From NCBI GenBank assembly GCA_936432065.2, contig OW386293.2, positions 40,519,923-40,583,922 on the forward strand: DNA of 64,000 nt, in the 5' to 3' direction. A program made the translations under genes and the position numbers. This document shows positions 54,468-64,000 of the stretch, piece by piece. This DNA comes from Rutpela maculata. Its lineage: Eukaryota; Arthropoda; Insecta; Coleoptera; Cerambycidae. The notes under the pieces are model-generated. The model searched no databases. It was not told where the DNA came from and worked only from the letters and a program-made list of their open reading frames with translations. Each line of letters opens with the position of its first letter. Position 1 is the first letter of the stretch.

Positions 54468-57115
54468 TAGTCGGGAGGCGTAACACATCCCGTGGGAAAT
54501 TTGATGATGAAATTGTGGGACCAATGTTAATACATTCCTTATGCCCTCTATAATCATGCCTTACCAGGTGCTTTGCTTGATTTTGTGGCAGACGGCCTAT
54601 ATAATGTCATATATCCAAGACGGCGTCCACCCAGACATCATCGGAAGTTCTCGATTAAAACTCTTGATAGAGCCATCCTATCAATATTTTGTACTGAACC
54701 TTTTTTATTTACAAGGAAATTCTCTATAAAGAAGGTCCTTAGGAATTTATCGATATCTTTTATCATTTGGGTGTTCTGTATAAAAACATTTTTAATTCTG
54801 TTATCACTCGTATCATTTCAAATTAACGTAACACAAAAGAAAAATACTTTAACATGATTCTTCTTTACCTCTCCTGAGCTGGCAAGACTTTCTGCAGAAA
54901 CCAAAGCAATGATTGGAATTGCAGAAGAAGTAAAAACAAAACTCCACCATTTGACACGATCTAGAGGAAAGCGACAACATGAAGATGTACAATGTATCTA
55001 TAACACTATCAGAACATCGACCAACCCTATAACATATGAAGGCAGTGAACTGATCAACACAACAACAATTGTGTATTTCATGAAACCATACAAACGGATA
55101 CATTAAGCATCTTAGAAAAGGATTGTGAAATGTACACCGCTTTAAAAAAGAACCGAATTGAAACTGACAGAAACTGGGATCCAATGTAGCAAGTTAGCTG
55201 ACACTATAGTACAATTCGACCAATTATTATTCACACGCTCGCTAGTTATATCGAGAAGCCGTACTGATATTGAACTAAAAACATCATTAAGTAATTATGA
55301 ATTCTCGGCAGTTCCATTCTCCATGTTTAATCTGGATGGGTCAATGAAGTTGTCTACAAATAAATCTAAACTAATGAAGATCTTAGAAGAGCAACACCCT
55401 GCAAAAATTGATAATACTGTTCAAACTTCTTTGTCTATACCTTTGGTGGACTCAAATATAACAGAGCATCTGAATGCAAAATTGCACTGTGTCGCTGTTC
55501 TTGATGGAATGGCCTGGCTGCAATCGTTGAAAAAATCAGTACAGGTTAAAACATGCAATGATCTTGCTTTGGAGTTTAACAATAAAATCAAGGCAACTCT
55601 TTTAAAATATGATGAAATTCACTTGGTGTTTGACACATATCTTGAAAATTCTTGAAAATTCTCTTAAATCTGCTATGTGACATAAAAGGACATCTACAGA
55701 TGAAATCCCTCCTTTCTCATATAAAAACGAAGGATAGCTAACAGCGTATCTCGCAGAAAAAGGTTTGTTGTACGCACGCAATATTGAGAGAAGCCTAATC
55801 GTAAGCTGGAGAACTGAAACCAAATCGTCTTTCGGAAGTGGCGTAAGTGAACTTCAAAGTAGTCATGAAGAAGCTGACGTTAAAATAATACTGCACTCCT
55901 TTTTGCTTCTCGAAAAGGAGCTACTGCGGTTCATATATATTCGCCTGATACAGACGTATTTCTACTAGCATTGTGGTGGCCAAAATCTTTTACATGTCTA
56001 AGCATGTTTGTCACTGGTATAGGAAATAGTCGAAGAATGATTGACGTTGGCGGAATTTGCACCGCATTAGGACCAGAAGAGATAAGAGGGTTACTAGGTC
56101 TGCATGCTCTGTCAGGATATGATGTCAGAGGTTCACTTGCAAAAAAGGGAAAATAATCGTTTTGGAAGGTTTATAAGACAGCAGATAATGACATTTTTGG
56201 AAAACTTGGATCCATTGAAGAATTCGAGGATAAAGCTGAAACCTGAAACTATCACTGAAAAATTTATTCGTAAGGTATATACACCAGCGACGAAGATTTC
56301 AGACATTGGGGAGCTTCGTTGGTTGGTGTTCTCCAAGCATAAGACGCAGAGTGAAAATCTGCCTCCTACAAAAGCGTCACTAACTCCTTTTATTCGTAGA
56401 GCACATTACCAGGTTATGGAATGGCATCTTGTTGACCAGCAGCACCCTAGTCCACCAACACTTCCTTGTACACCTGAAACCATTTTAAAATTAATTCGGT
56501 GTTCATAATATGTAAAAAGAAATGTGGTGTATCCTGTAAATGTAAATCCAAAAACATTTTATGCACTGAGCTTTATGTGTGGAGGCGATGAAGATATGCG
56601 AGAGTCATGGCCAACATTTTGATATCGATGATCTTTCAGATGAAGAGTATTGAGCTGAAAACATTTTACATGCAACACAACATTACAATTAATTCAATAA
56701 AAATATTGAAATAAATATTAATTTCTTAACTAGTTGTTATTATTCAACCCAAAAATCCTTTAAAACCAAAAATTAAAAATTGGTTAATATATTTTTTAAC
56801 TGGCTATAACTGATAACCGGTAGGTTATACCACAAAAACTGTTATAACTTTTTTTGTTTCAAATTTTATTTAGAACAAAAGACATTCAGTACAAAATATT
56901 GCTAGGGTGAGCCTATCAACAGTTATAATCGAGATCTTACGATGATGTCTTCTTGAATATATGACGCCATATAGACCGTCTGCCACAAATTCAAGCAAAG
57001 CACCTGCTAAGGTATGATTATGGAGAGCATAAGGAATGTATTAAACTTACTCCCACAATTTCATCATGAAATTTCCCACGGAGTGTATATATCATCAAGT
57101 ATGCCCCCCCGACTA
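54468..57115 (+). mobile_element. TIR transposon carrying the fullest HEEAD/Cys-rich protein
   Basis: Termini TAGTCGGGAGGCGTAA and TATGCCCCCCCGACTA, with TAT on each side (54465-54467, 57116-57118). Subterminal inverted repeats extend about 190 bp (TTGATGATGAAATTGTGGGA facing CCCACAATTTCATCATGAA; GACGGCGTCCACCC-type region facing about 56980). The interior encodes a decayed plus-strand protein. The termini share a TCGGG core with the element at 43429. Confidence 0.8.
54880..56655 (+). pseudogene. HEEAD/Cys-rich transposon protein, most complete copy
   Basis: In order: LSAETKAMIGIAEEVKT; ETGIQCSKLADTIVQFDQLL; FSMFNLDGSMKLSTNKSKLM; HCVAVLDGMAWLQSLKKS; YDEIHLVFDTYLENS; FGSGVSELQSSHEEADVKII; a frameshift, YSPDTDVFLLALWW; SMFVTGIGNSRRMIDVGGIC, ALGPEEIRGLLGLHALSGYD; KFIRKVYTP; LPPTKASLTPFIRRAHYQ; and, in another frame, CKKKCGVSCKCKSKNILC. 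The HEEAD acidic box followed by a D-T-D box suggests a metal-dependent PIN/FEN-like nuclease fold, which is inference only. Stops and at least three frameshifts make it inactive. Function is unknown to me. Confidence 0.75.
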
Positions 57116-57118
57116 TAT

Positions 57119-57627
57119 AGGGAGACAATTCGTTGCATATTCTAGTCTTACTGTACTAATGTTATGAACATAAATATCATTCAGTCGTTTTTTTAAACAT
57201 TTCTTCAGCGATGTTCTCCTCTGCTCCTTCTGTTCCTTTTAACAAGTAGGCTAACTTTACGTAATGGTTGGAAATAGTGAACAATTAAATAAAACAATAA
57301 ACTTAGTAAGCGGAGAGATATTTATTTTAACTGGGCTAGCCAGCCAATTATTGATTACATTTTTTTTCTACACTTAGGTAAAGAGCTAAGAACAACCATT
57401 ATATTGTTTGTTACCTTCTTATTTGTCCATTAGAAATGACGAATAATCGTTTGTATAACCATTACTGAATGGTTGTTAATATATTTTTAGATCTGTTGAA
57501 ACTAGTGCCTGGTACTACTTTCATAAATGAGTATTAAGTATTTAAAAATTGTAAACCCAAACCCAATAAATGTACCTTGGATAAAGAATTATTTAATTAA
57601 CTTTAAGGCGTAGTCGATTTGAAAATA
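57119..57627. other. No gene seen
   Basis: AT-rich intronic sequence between two TIR elements. Confidence 0.5.
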
Positions 57628-58444
57628 TCTATAGTAGTCGAATTGATTTACTTTATTTTTTTTCGGCGGCAACATTCCACCTGTAATTTTATTGTTGATT
57701 CTTAAGTACTATGACCTCCTGATTACGAAAAAAATAGTTGCGCCCAGAAATTCCTTGTACGTCAAATGTTATATGCACTTTTTGACGCGCGGATTTTCAA
57801 CTTATCTGCTTAATATATTTTGTACTAGTAATCGAATGAGAATTTTACTGCCACTGGCTTGTTTGAAATAAAATCCTTATAAAATATAGACCTGTCCGAT
57901 GTGTATTGGTCAATTCGCCATCTTGGAAAAAAATAGAAAACACCAAAAATAGCCAAAAAAATCAAAATTGAATATCATTTCTATAAGAAAGAGAAATTTA
58001 ACCATGCTCAAATATAATGCACCAATACTGGACGACACCGTAGGTGAACGGTCAAATATGGCGGACGAAATAAAATTTTTAATTCTTCGTCAATTATCAA
58101 GGAGGCATCGAACGTCACTTTCTTTTTTTCGATTTTACGTTATTTTATGTACTTTTATGGAATATAGTTCATTTTTTTTTTAATTTCAAAAAATGCATTT
58201 TTTTTCAGAAATATATTTTCTTTGACCCTCCTTTCTTTCACCCAATTTTCATCGAAACAAAATAAAATATACCACAGAAAGTCTCGCATAACTTTAATAC
58301 AAAATGAAACTTCATTAATTTGAAAAGGAAATTTATTAAGTATACGCATGGTAATAATAATGCATATGCATATAATTTATACTAAATATATTCAAACTGT
58401 AGAGAATATATACAAAAAAAAAATGTATTAAACATTATGAATAC

Positions 58445-59204
58445 ATTCTTACCAGTACATATAGTAGTAACTCTAATTACCTAGAAAATGTATCTAAATA
58501 CAACCTAATGACTCTCCATAATAGACGAATTTATTTCAGTATTGCCTATTTGTACAAAATAATTAATAGTTTAGCTTATGATTCAACCACTTTGGAAAAA
58601 AATTCTATTGGTGTTCTTAATATTAAAACAAGGTTGTATAAAACATTTTATCTTCCTTCGGCAAAAAAATATGATGTCAGATCTCCTATATTTACAATGA
58701 TAAGTAATTATAACAATTTTCAGGAATTTTGTGACATACTTGGTGACTTCTTCCGATCGTTTCTACATAAATTGAGAAACAGACTCTATGATGTCTCTAA
58801 TACTAGTCACAATCACTTATGATATATGCTATTGTATACTACCTGTATTTCTTTGTATTTTTATTACTTGTTGCCCAATTTTCTAATTTGTAAATTACGA
58901 ATGTTTATAGTTTATAGTTTATAGTTTATAGTTATAAATAGTTGTAGTTATAGTTTTAGTTATAGTTTTAGTTATAGTCTTAGTAAGAGTTATAGTTTAG
59001 TTTAATTGTTTTCTATATTGCATGCGTGAGTAGTATAATTGCAATTTGAAGTAGTTACCTTCAGGCATGTGTTATATTTTTATACTTTTATATTTTTGTG
59101 TTTTTAAATTTTTATATTTTTATATTCTTATACTTTAAACAAATAACAGTAATTGGGAATCTATTCCTATAGATATGTTTTCAATAAATAAATAAATATA
59201 TGAT
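58445..59204 (+). mobile_element. Non-LTR retrotransposon 3' end
   Basis: Open frame 58508-58822 (LHNRRIYFSIAYLYKIINSL, SPIFTMISNYNNF, LHKLRNRLYDV) matches the extreme C-terminus of the jockey-like LINE at 1-3656 (compare FLYKIIHNV, FFQMFNNYN there). It is followed by a TTATAGTT-type microsatellite (58911-58990) and an AATAAATAAATAAATA tail at about 59184-59202. The 5' part is truncated. Confidence 0.7.
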
Positions 59205-59219
59205 CAATAAAATCAGAAC

Positions 59220-59960
59220 CAAGCAGTCAAGTTTAGAGTAGTATTATTTTTGACGGGTATGCCGATGAACAGAATATCACTAGGAACAACGAGCGCATTC
59301 GTCGTTTAGAAAAAAATGCTTGCGTAGATATTTTAATCACAAGTGACATGAAATCGTCAAAAAAATTTCTAGCTAACAGTAAAAAATAAGGATAGCTTAT
59401 AAATGTATTGCGTAAAGAGTTAATAGATAACGACTTTAACATTAAAATATACAGAGAAGACGCCGATACTACAATTGTTAAAACTACTATTGATTTGAAA
59501 ACCGAAGACAATCAAGTTATAATATTTGAGGTGAAGATATTGACCTTTTGGTTGGTTGGTATAATAATTGGCAAACATTATGATGAAAATTGAATTGTCT
59601 GCAATTTCATGTACTGAAGAGGTAATAGAAAAACAGTGTTTAAAAGTTTATTTCCAAATCCAAAAATGGTTAGGTTCTGAGAAAGATCCCTTACAATTCG
59701 GGTGGCTTTAAACTGGGAATGGCTTAATGCCTGATGTTATGAGTGAAAGAAATGCTTTTCCTAAAAATTTACTAAGTGATATTTCTTGTAAATGTAAGAA
59801 AGGCTGTAAAAACAATCAGTGTAGCTGTAGAAAATTGAATATATAATGTTCTATCCTATGTGTCTATTGTAAAGGAAATAATTGTGCCAATGCTTCTTCT
59901 ACCTTTGATGAATCGGCGATGAGGAATGCGGTGGAATTATGGTATATGACGGTAATGAAA
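59220..59960 (+). pseudogene. EDADT/Cys-rich transposon protein relic
   Basis: FDGYADEQNITRNNERIRRL, FLANSKK, then LRKELIDNDFNIKIYREDAD, TTIVKTTIDL; later LQFGWL and LMPDVMSERNAFPKNLLSDI, SCKCKKGCKNNQCSCRKLN. The E-D-A-D-T acidic box preceding a short hydrophobic strand parallels the HEEAD box of the other relics, and the GW...LMP...P..LL..I.C.C.KGC...C.C.K tail is the same Cys-rich module. Probably a distinct branch of the same superfamily. Stops interrupt it. Confidence 0.6.
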
Positions 59961-60262
59961 ATAATATGAAGTTGAGGTGAGGTATTTGGCGTCAAGCATG
60001 GAGTGCTCCTTCGCCACAAAATTATGTTACTGTAAGGAAGTTAATTTAACGAAATCATTTTAAGTTAACTTTAGCATGACTTTCATTATTTTTTCTCAGT
60101 TTTTTAATTAATATATAAGGTGACAACAATATCTACAAGGAGTAACAGGGACACATATTTTCACACCCAGGGGTCGATCAGGGCGACTTGTTAATAATAT
60201 ACAGACAAGATAGACCTCGGAATGAGGGGGATTTTAACATGAGGGGAAGAAAACAATAGGTA

Positions 60263-60790
60263 CTACATATATAATATACAAATTCCGTCCATAAGTTCTC
60301 CCACTTTAACCGGTTGTGTTTTTTGAAATAACATTGTAGATCGGTTGGATGAAAAGATTGGTGTTCTACTCCTGTATCTTTGTGCCTCTTTAGCTAGTTG
60401 ATCAACCATTTCGTTTCCAACAATTCCTGAATGGCCCTTTACCCAAATGAACTGGATCATAAATCCTAAATTTCTTATTTTGTTATGTAAATGTGCAATA
60501 TTAAATACGGTTCTGTTGTTATCACATTTATAGGAGAAATGTGCTAACGACTGTAAGACGGATTTAGAGTCAGATATAATGTTGATATTCTTCAAGTCTT
60601 GGTAACCTTCAGAATAACATTCTAGTACCCAATATAACGCTTGTTCAATAGCAATTGCTTCGGCAGTATAAATAGAGCGCTCCTTGAGAAGCCTGTATTT
60701 TGCAGAAATTTCTAATTGCCAAACATAGAAAGCACAACTCGTCCCTAATTCAGATTTTGAACCATCCGTAAAGATATTTAACGATGGCGA
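60263..60790 (-). pseudogene. RNase H domain of the LINE
   Basis: Upstream frame: CAFYVWQLEISAKYRLLKER, SIYTAEAIAIEQAL (the E of the RNase H catalytic set). Continuing: NIISDSKSVLQSL (Asp) and FIWVKGHSGIVGNEMVDQLA (His and final Asp). All four acidic landmarks are visible, but the parts lie in different frames. Confidence 0.8.
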
Positions 60791-61229
60791 ATTATTGTAT
60801 AATACGGACTTGAGAAGAGTCTGATTTAAATGTATATTATCGGAATATATCGGGAGTATTACGTGTTACGTTTTTCCCAATATTGTTTAGTTAGACAATC
60901 TATACTGAGATGATAGATTTTTTCGTTCAAACAGCTGTCATTTTCTATAATTTTAGTGGAGGCTGCTGTGCTTCGCATAACAAAGCATCAGTAGGAGATG
61001 ATGTCATTGCTCCAAGGCATATTCGAAAAGCTTTAAACTGTATTCTGTCCAGGGTTTTAAGATTAGAATTTGATGCAGTCCCATAGAATGAACATCCATA
61101 GTTCCATAGTCGAGAATAGATAGAATGTAGCTACTGTAAAACATTAGTGATGTTCTAGTGTCGGCTCCCCATTTAATTCTTGTGACAGCTTTTCGTATGT
61201 TGATATCCGTTTCACATCTAGATTTTATA

Positions 61230-62354
61230 TATAGGATATGCTTTGTCCAAGCAACTTCTTGTCCACTATAATTCCTAAGTATTTACATTCATTCACTATT
61301 GGCATTTCGAAGGAGCTAAGTCATGAAACCGTCAGTTTGGGCTGTTTTATGTCTACTAATGAATATTATCGCGGATTTGTTGGTCAGCGTATTGGATGGT
61401 GCGAATATCGTCATCAAATATTCTATGTAGGCTACCAGTGTACATATTGAAGAGCAGCGGGCTCAGGACCGAGCCTTGTGGTAAACCTTGTCTGACAGTT
61501 CTTGGACCATACAATTCGTTGAGGTGATCTTTCAGAAAAAATTTTCTATTATTGAAATGTTCTACTATATTAATTGATATATTGGATAAGATATTGTATT
61601 CTAGTGTTAATTTATTTTGGAGTAATGAAAGATCGACTGAATCATATGCACCTTTTGTGTCTACAAATAGCGTAGCCATAAAGTAATTTTTACTAAAAGT
61701 ATCTTGTGCGTCTGTAACTAACGCTACTGCATCATTTGTACCCATTCCTCGATGAAATCCATACTGAGATTTTGGTAGCAGCGAATTATGTTCAACAAAC
61801 CATTCTAATCGGGCTTTAATCATACGTTCGAATGTTTTTGTTAGACAAGAAAGTAGTGGAATGGATCGGTGCGCCAATAGCGGGTCATCATAGTTCAGAG
61901 GTTTCTTAATAAGCGTAATCACTGTTTCCTTGAGTATGTTTGTATGTTCATTATACAACCACCAGTTGTTATATACATTTAGTAACAGATTTTTTGGAGA
62001 CATAGTTAAATTCAGCAAGATCATACTTGTAATATTGTCTATTCCTTGTGAAGTATTATTTGCATTTTTAAGTGCCATATCAAGTTCCTCCAAATTAAAT
62101 GGTTTATCTAACATGTTATTATAGTGTTTGTTCAGTAAATAGCTGTTGTTAGTGACTGTGGGGGGAGCTATTTTATTTAAAAATTCATCAATTAATGCTG
62201 GTGGAATAGGATGTTTAGTACTGGCGGAGTTCCTATTAGCAATCTTTTTAATGTGCCCATATTTCCGATATCGGTGTATTTTTATTAAGTTTAGATACAA
62301 AGTCTTTCCAGCTATTTCTCCGCTTTTTATGAAAGATTCTTTTAGCCTGAGCAT
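61230..62354 (-). pseudogene. Reverse transcriptase domain of the LINE
   Basis: Open from 62354: ETVITLIKKP, HRSIPLLSCLTKTFERMIKA, QYGFHRGMGTNDAV, MATLFVDTKGAYDSV (motif A), RQGLPQGSVLSPLLFNMYTG (motif B), then TIQYADQ, where YADD is broken (second Asp is Gln) and sequence is lost. After a frameshift, MPIVNECKYLGIIVDKKL continues the C-terminal region. The deletion at the catalytic box removes activity. Confidence 0.85.
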
Positions 62355-62476
62355 CTAGTTTTTGGTATTTCAAATAGTTATCAAAGTTGGATATTGATTT
62401 ATACGCTTTTAAAGCGTTCAACCGATCATTTGTTATATCGGAACATTCTTCATCCCACCAAATTGGTTTGCTACTT

Positions 62477-63117
62477 TTAGAAGATAATGGTTTTTTTTAT
62501 GGGAATTGAAGAATCTGCAGCGTCACAGATATTTTGTATTAACTGAGTTAGGCTTTCAGAGTTATTTGCAGTGGTAGTATTCCTTGAAAGGAAATTGTCT
62601 AACTTCACGCCAAAAAGATTCCAGTCGGCTTTAGAGTCTTTCCATCGGGACGATGGTTTTGATGAGAAGTGAATATTTATGCCAATGGTTATTTTTATTG
62701 GATAATGATCAGACCCGAGATTATCTTCCAATATATTCCACGTAGATTTGACAGCTAATGATGGGGTTGTAAGAGTTAGATCTACCACTGAAGGGTTTTG
62801 ATTAGGACGAGTAACTCTTTTAGGGTTACCATCATTGAGAATTACTAAATTAGAGTGATCAAGAGCATTTACTAACCGTTTTCCCTGATTATTATTTGAA
62901 ATAGATCCCCAAATGCGACTTTGGGCGTTGAAATCGCCCCCAATTATAACTTCGCCAGTAAACTGAGAAAAAAAGATATTCCAGTCATTAGTAGTTGCTT
63001 GTACACCTGGTGGCTTATATAAAGACACGGCGTGTACAATACTTGAATCAACTTTTATTGCACTTATTTCGGTATCATTATTCGGTAAATTATTTGTCAG
63101 ATTAACTTCGAAACTAA
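62477..63117 (-). pseudogene. APE-type endonuclease domain of the LINE (N-terminus missing)
   Basis: ISAIKVDSSIVHAVSLYKPP, GEVIIGGDFNAQSRIWGS (the GDFNA catalytic box), VVDLTLTTPSLAVKSTWNIL, and LGSDHYPIKI (catalytic SDH). Then about 60 residues of linker before the frame closes. The first 80 or so residues, including the catalytic Glu box, are truncated by the 5' end of the insertion. Confidence 0.85.
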
Positions 63118-63876
63118 TATAGTATATTTCATTTTGTTTCGATGAAAATTGGGTGAAAAAAGACAATGCATTTTTGAAAATTGTAAAAATGTACTTTTTT
63201 TGAAAATAAAAAAAAACCGCACATTTTTTAATATTAAAAAAAAATGAACTCTGTCCCCTAAAAGGAGATAAAATAACATACAGTCGAAAAAAAAAGTGAC
63301 GTACAATGCCTCCTTGATAATTGACGAAGAATTAAAAATTTTATTTTGTCCGCCATCTTTGACCGTTCTGTTCGACATACGGTGTGAGTGAGTTTTATTT
63401 TTGCCAACTTTGGTGAAATTATTCCTTCTTATAGAAAAGATACTGAATTTTGATATTTTCGGCTATTCTTGGTGTTTTCCATTTTTTCCAAGATGGCGGA
63501 TTGATCAATACATATCGGACAGGTCTATATTTTTTAAGAATTTTATTTCAAATAAGCCAGTATTTTTAAAATTTCCATCCGATACTAGTACAAGATATAT
63601 TAAGCAGATAAGTTGAAAATTCATGAAAGCGCGTCAAAAAGTACATATAACTTTTGACGCACAAGGAATTTTTGGGCGCAAATATTTTTTTCGTAATCAG
63701 GAGGTCATAATAATAAGAATCACAGTAAAATTTCAACTGGAATGTTGTCGCAAAAAAAAAACATTTCAACTGCACTACTAAGTTATATGGCTATAAAAAA
63801 ATAACTAAATATTGAAATATTGATAGTAATACCATCATTTGATCTAGAAATTGCAAATTTTATGCATTTTTTTTAG

Positions 63877-64000
63877 TATGTTCAACATATAACTCAATGG
63901 TGGAGGGTCAAGCATTTCCCCATCTAGTTTTAGACACGACAATGACAGGTATTGGATCAGAGACTGTAAAATCCTTCACAGCAGCCCTGGCCTTGCCCAC
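63877..64000 (+). CDS. Ir25a: Ionotropic receptor 25a, coding exon 3 (cut by the window edge)
   Basis: After the acceptor (GCATTTTTTTTAG, ending 63876) and in the phase left by exon 2, the exon reads LCSTYNSMVEGQAFPHLVLD, TTMTGIGSETVKSFTAALAL, P. The PHLVLDTTxTGxxSETVKSFTAALxLPT stretch is one of the most conserved parts of the Ir25a amino-terminal domain and establishes the gene identity. The exon continues beyond the window. The minus strand is also open here but is antisense. Confidence 0.96.

Larger units (their letters stand above)
60110..63117 (-). mobile_element. Non-LTR retrotransposon with endonuclease, RT and RNase H, degraded
   Basis: Minus-strand order is APE-type endonuclease (63117-62477), RT (62354 to about 61230) and RNase H (about 60790-60263), as in jockey/I/LOA-group LINEs that keep RNase H. 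It is 5' truncated at the inner edge of the inverted repeat (63117), missing the N-terminal endonuclease residues. Frameshifts and a deletion after the YAD box inactivate it. The 3' end is near 60110 without a clear poly(A). Confidence 0.85.
57628..63782. mobile_element. Element with about 650-bp inverted repeats, packed with other insertions
   Basis: Left arm 57628-58276 and right arm 63118-63782 are inverted copies: GACCTCCTGATTACGAAAAA, ATATAGACCTGTCCGATGTG, GGTGTTTTC...CAAGATGGCG and GTTTCGATGAAAATTGGGTG occur in both. Between them lie LINE pieces on both strands and a transposon-protein relic, so the original core is no longer identifiable. Exact ends and target duplication are not clear. 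Ir25a exon 3 starts about 95 bp beyond the right end. Confidence 0.75.

Noticed and set aside
63890..64000. Minus-strand frame ending AVKDFTVSDPIPVIVVSKTR
   Set aside because: The plus strand is Ir25a exon 3 with matching splice phase; the minus frame is its shadow.
1..64000. tRNA, rRNA or snRNA genes
   Set aside because: No cloverleaf consensus boxes or conserved RNA sequence noticed; not excluded for diverged short RNAs without a covariance search.

Overview
The window is AT-rich animal DNA: two host genes spread over tens of kilobases of transposon-filled introns, with no bacterial-type operons. The host gene content (an insect-type UDP-glucuronosyltransferase and the chemosensory co-receptor Ir25a) and the repeats (jockey/CR1-like and R1-like non-LTR retrotransposons, hAT, Tc1/mariner, many long inverted-repeat elements) point to an insect. 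The order cannot be settled from sequence alone.

Host genes. The last coding exon of a UDP-glucuronosyltransferase lies at 3696-3975 (+). Downstream on the same strand are the first three coding exons of an ionotropic receptor 25a gene: 11265-11361 (start codon and signal peptide), 35944-36093, and 63877 to beyond the right edge. All three have canonical splice sites, are phase-compatible, and translate in register into the Ir25a N-terminal domain. The two introns are about 24.6 kb and 27.8 kb and consist mainly of nested mobile DNA.

Mobile landscape, left to right. 1-3656: a non-LTR retrotransposon split by a hAT element (8-bp target duplication) that itself contains another non-LTR fragment. 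5081-6329 and 13173-18117: two copies of one hAT family; the second carries a hAT MITE and a young non-autonomous LTR retrotransposon with a 33-bp GC-rich minisatellite. 8488-10311: two TA-flanked foldback elements. 18350-20470: further palindromes. 21577-22729: a mariner-type element. 22985-26658: a TIR-bounded element filled with AACGTT-rich satellite. 26821-28229: a transposon with a 6-bp target duplication. 29276-30092: an R1-clade fragment with an 11-bp target duplication. 33071-33530: a 122-bp tandem repeat. 36175-42450: a nested stack of palindromes containing two head-to-head SWIM-protein relics. 43429-45578 and 54468-57115: two TIR elements carrying related proteins with a HEEAD-type core and a Cys-rich tail; further relics of this kind lie at 32270-32670 and 59220-59960. 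47545-52360: a 4.8-kb palindrome with a dead mariner transposase at its centre. 57628-63782: an element with about 650-bp inverted repeats enclosing an endonuclease/RT/RNase H retrotransposon.

Only the two host genes look functional. Essentially every transposon protein is broken by stops, frameshifts or lost catalytic residues. The exception in age is the LTR element, whose two LTRs are nearly identical. No rRNA, tRNA or CRISPR feature was seen. Boundaries supported by target duplications are exact; other repeat ends are approximate.
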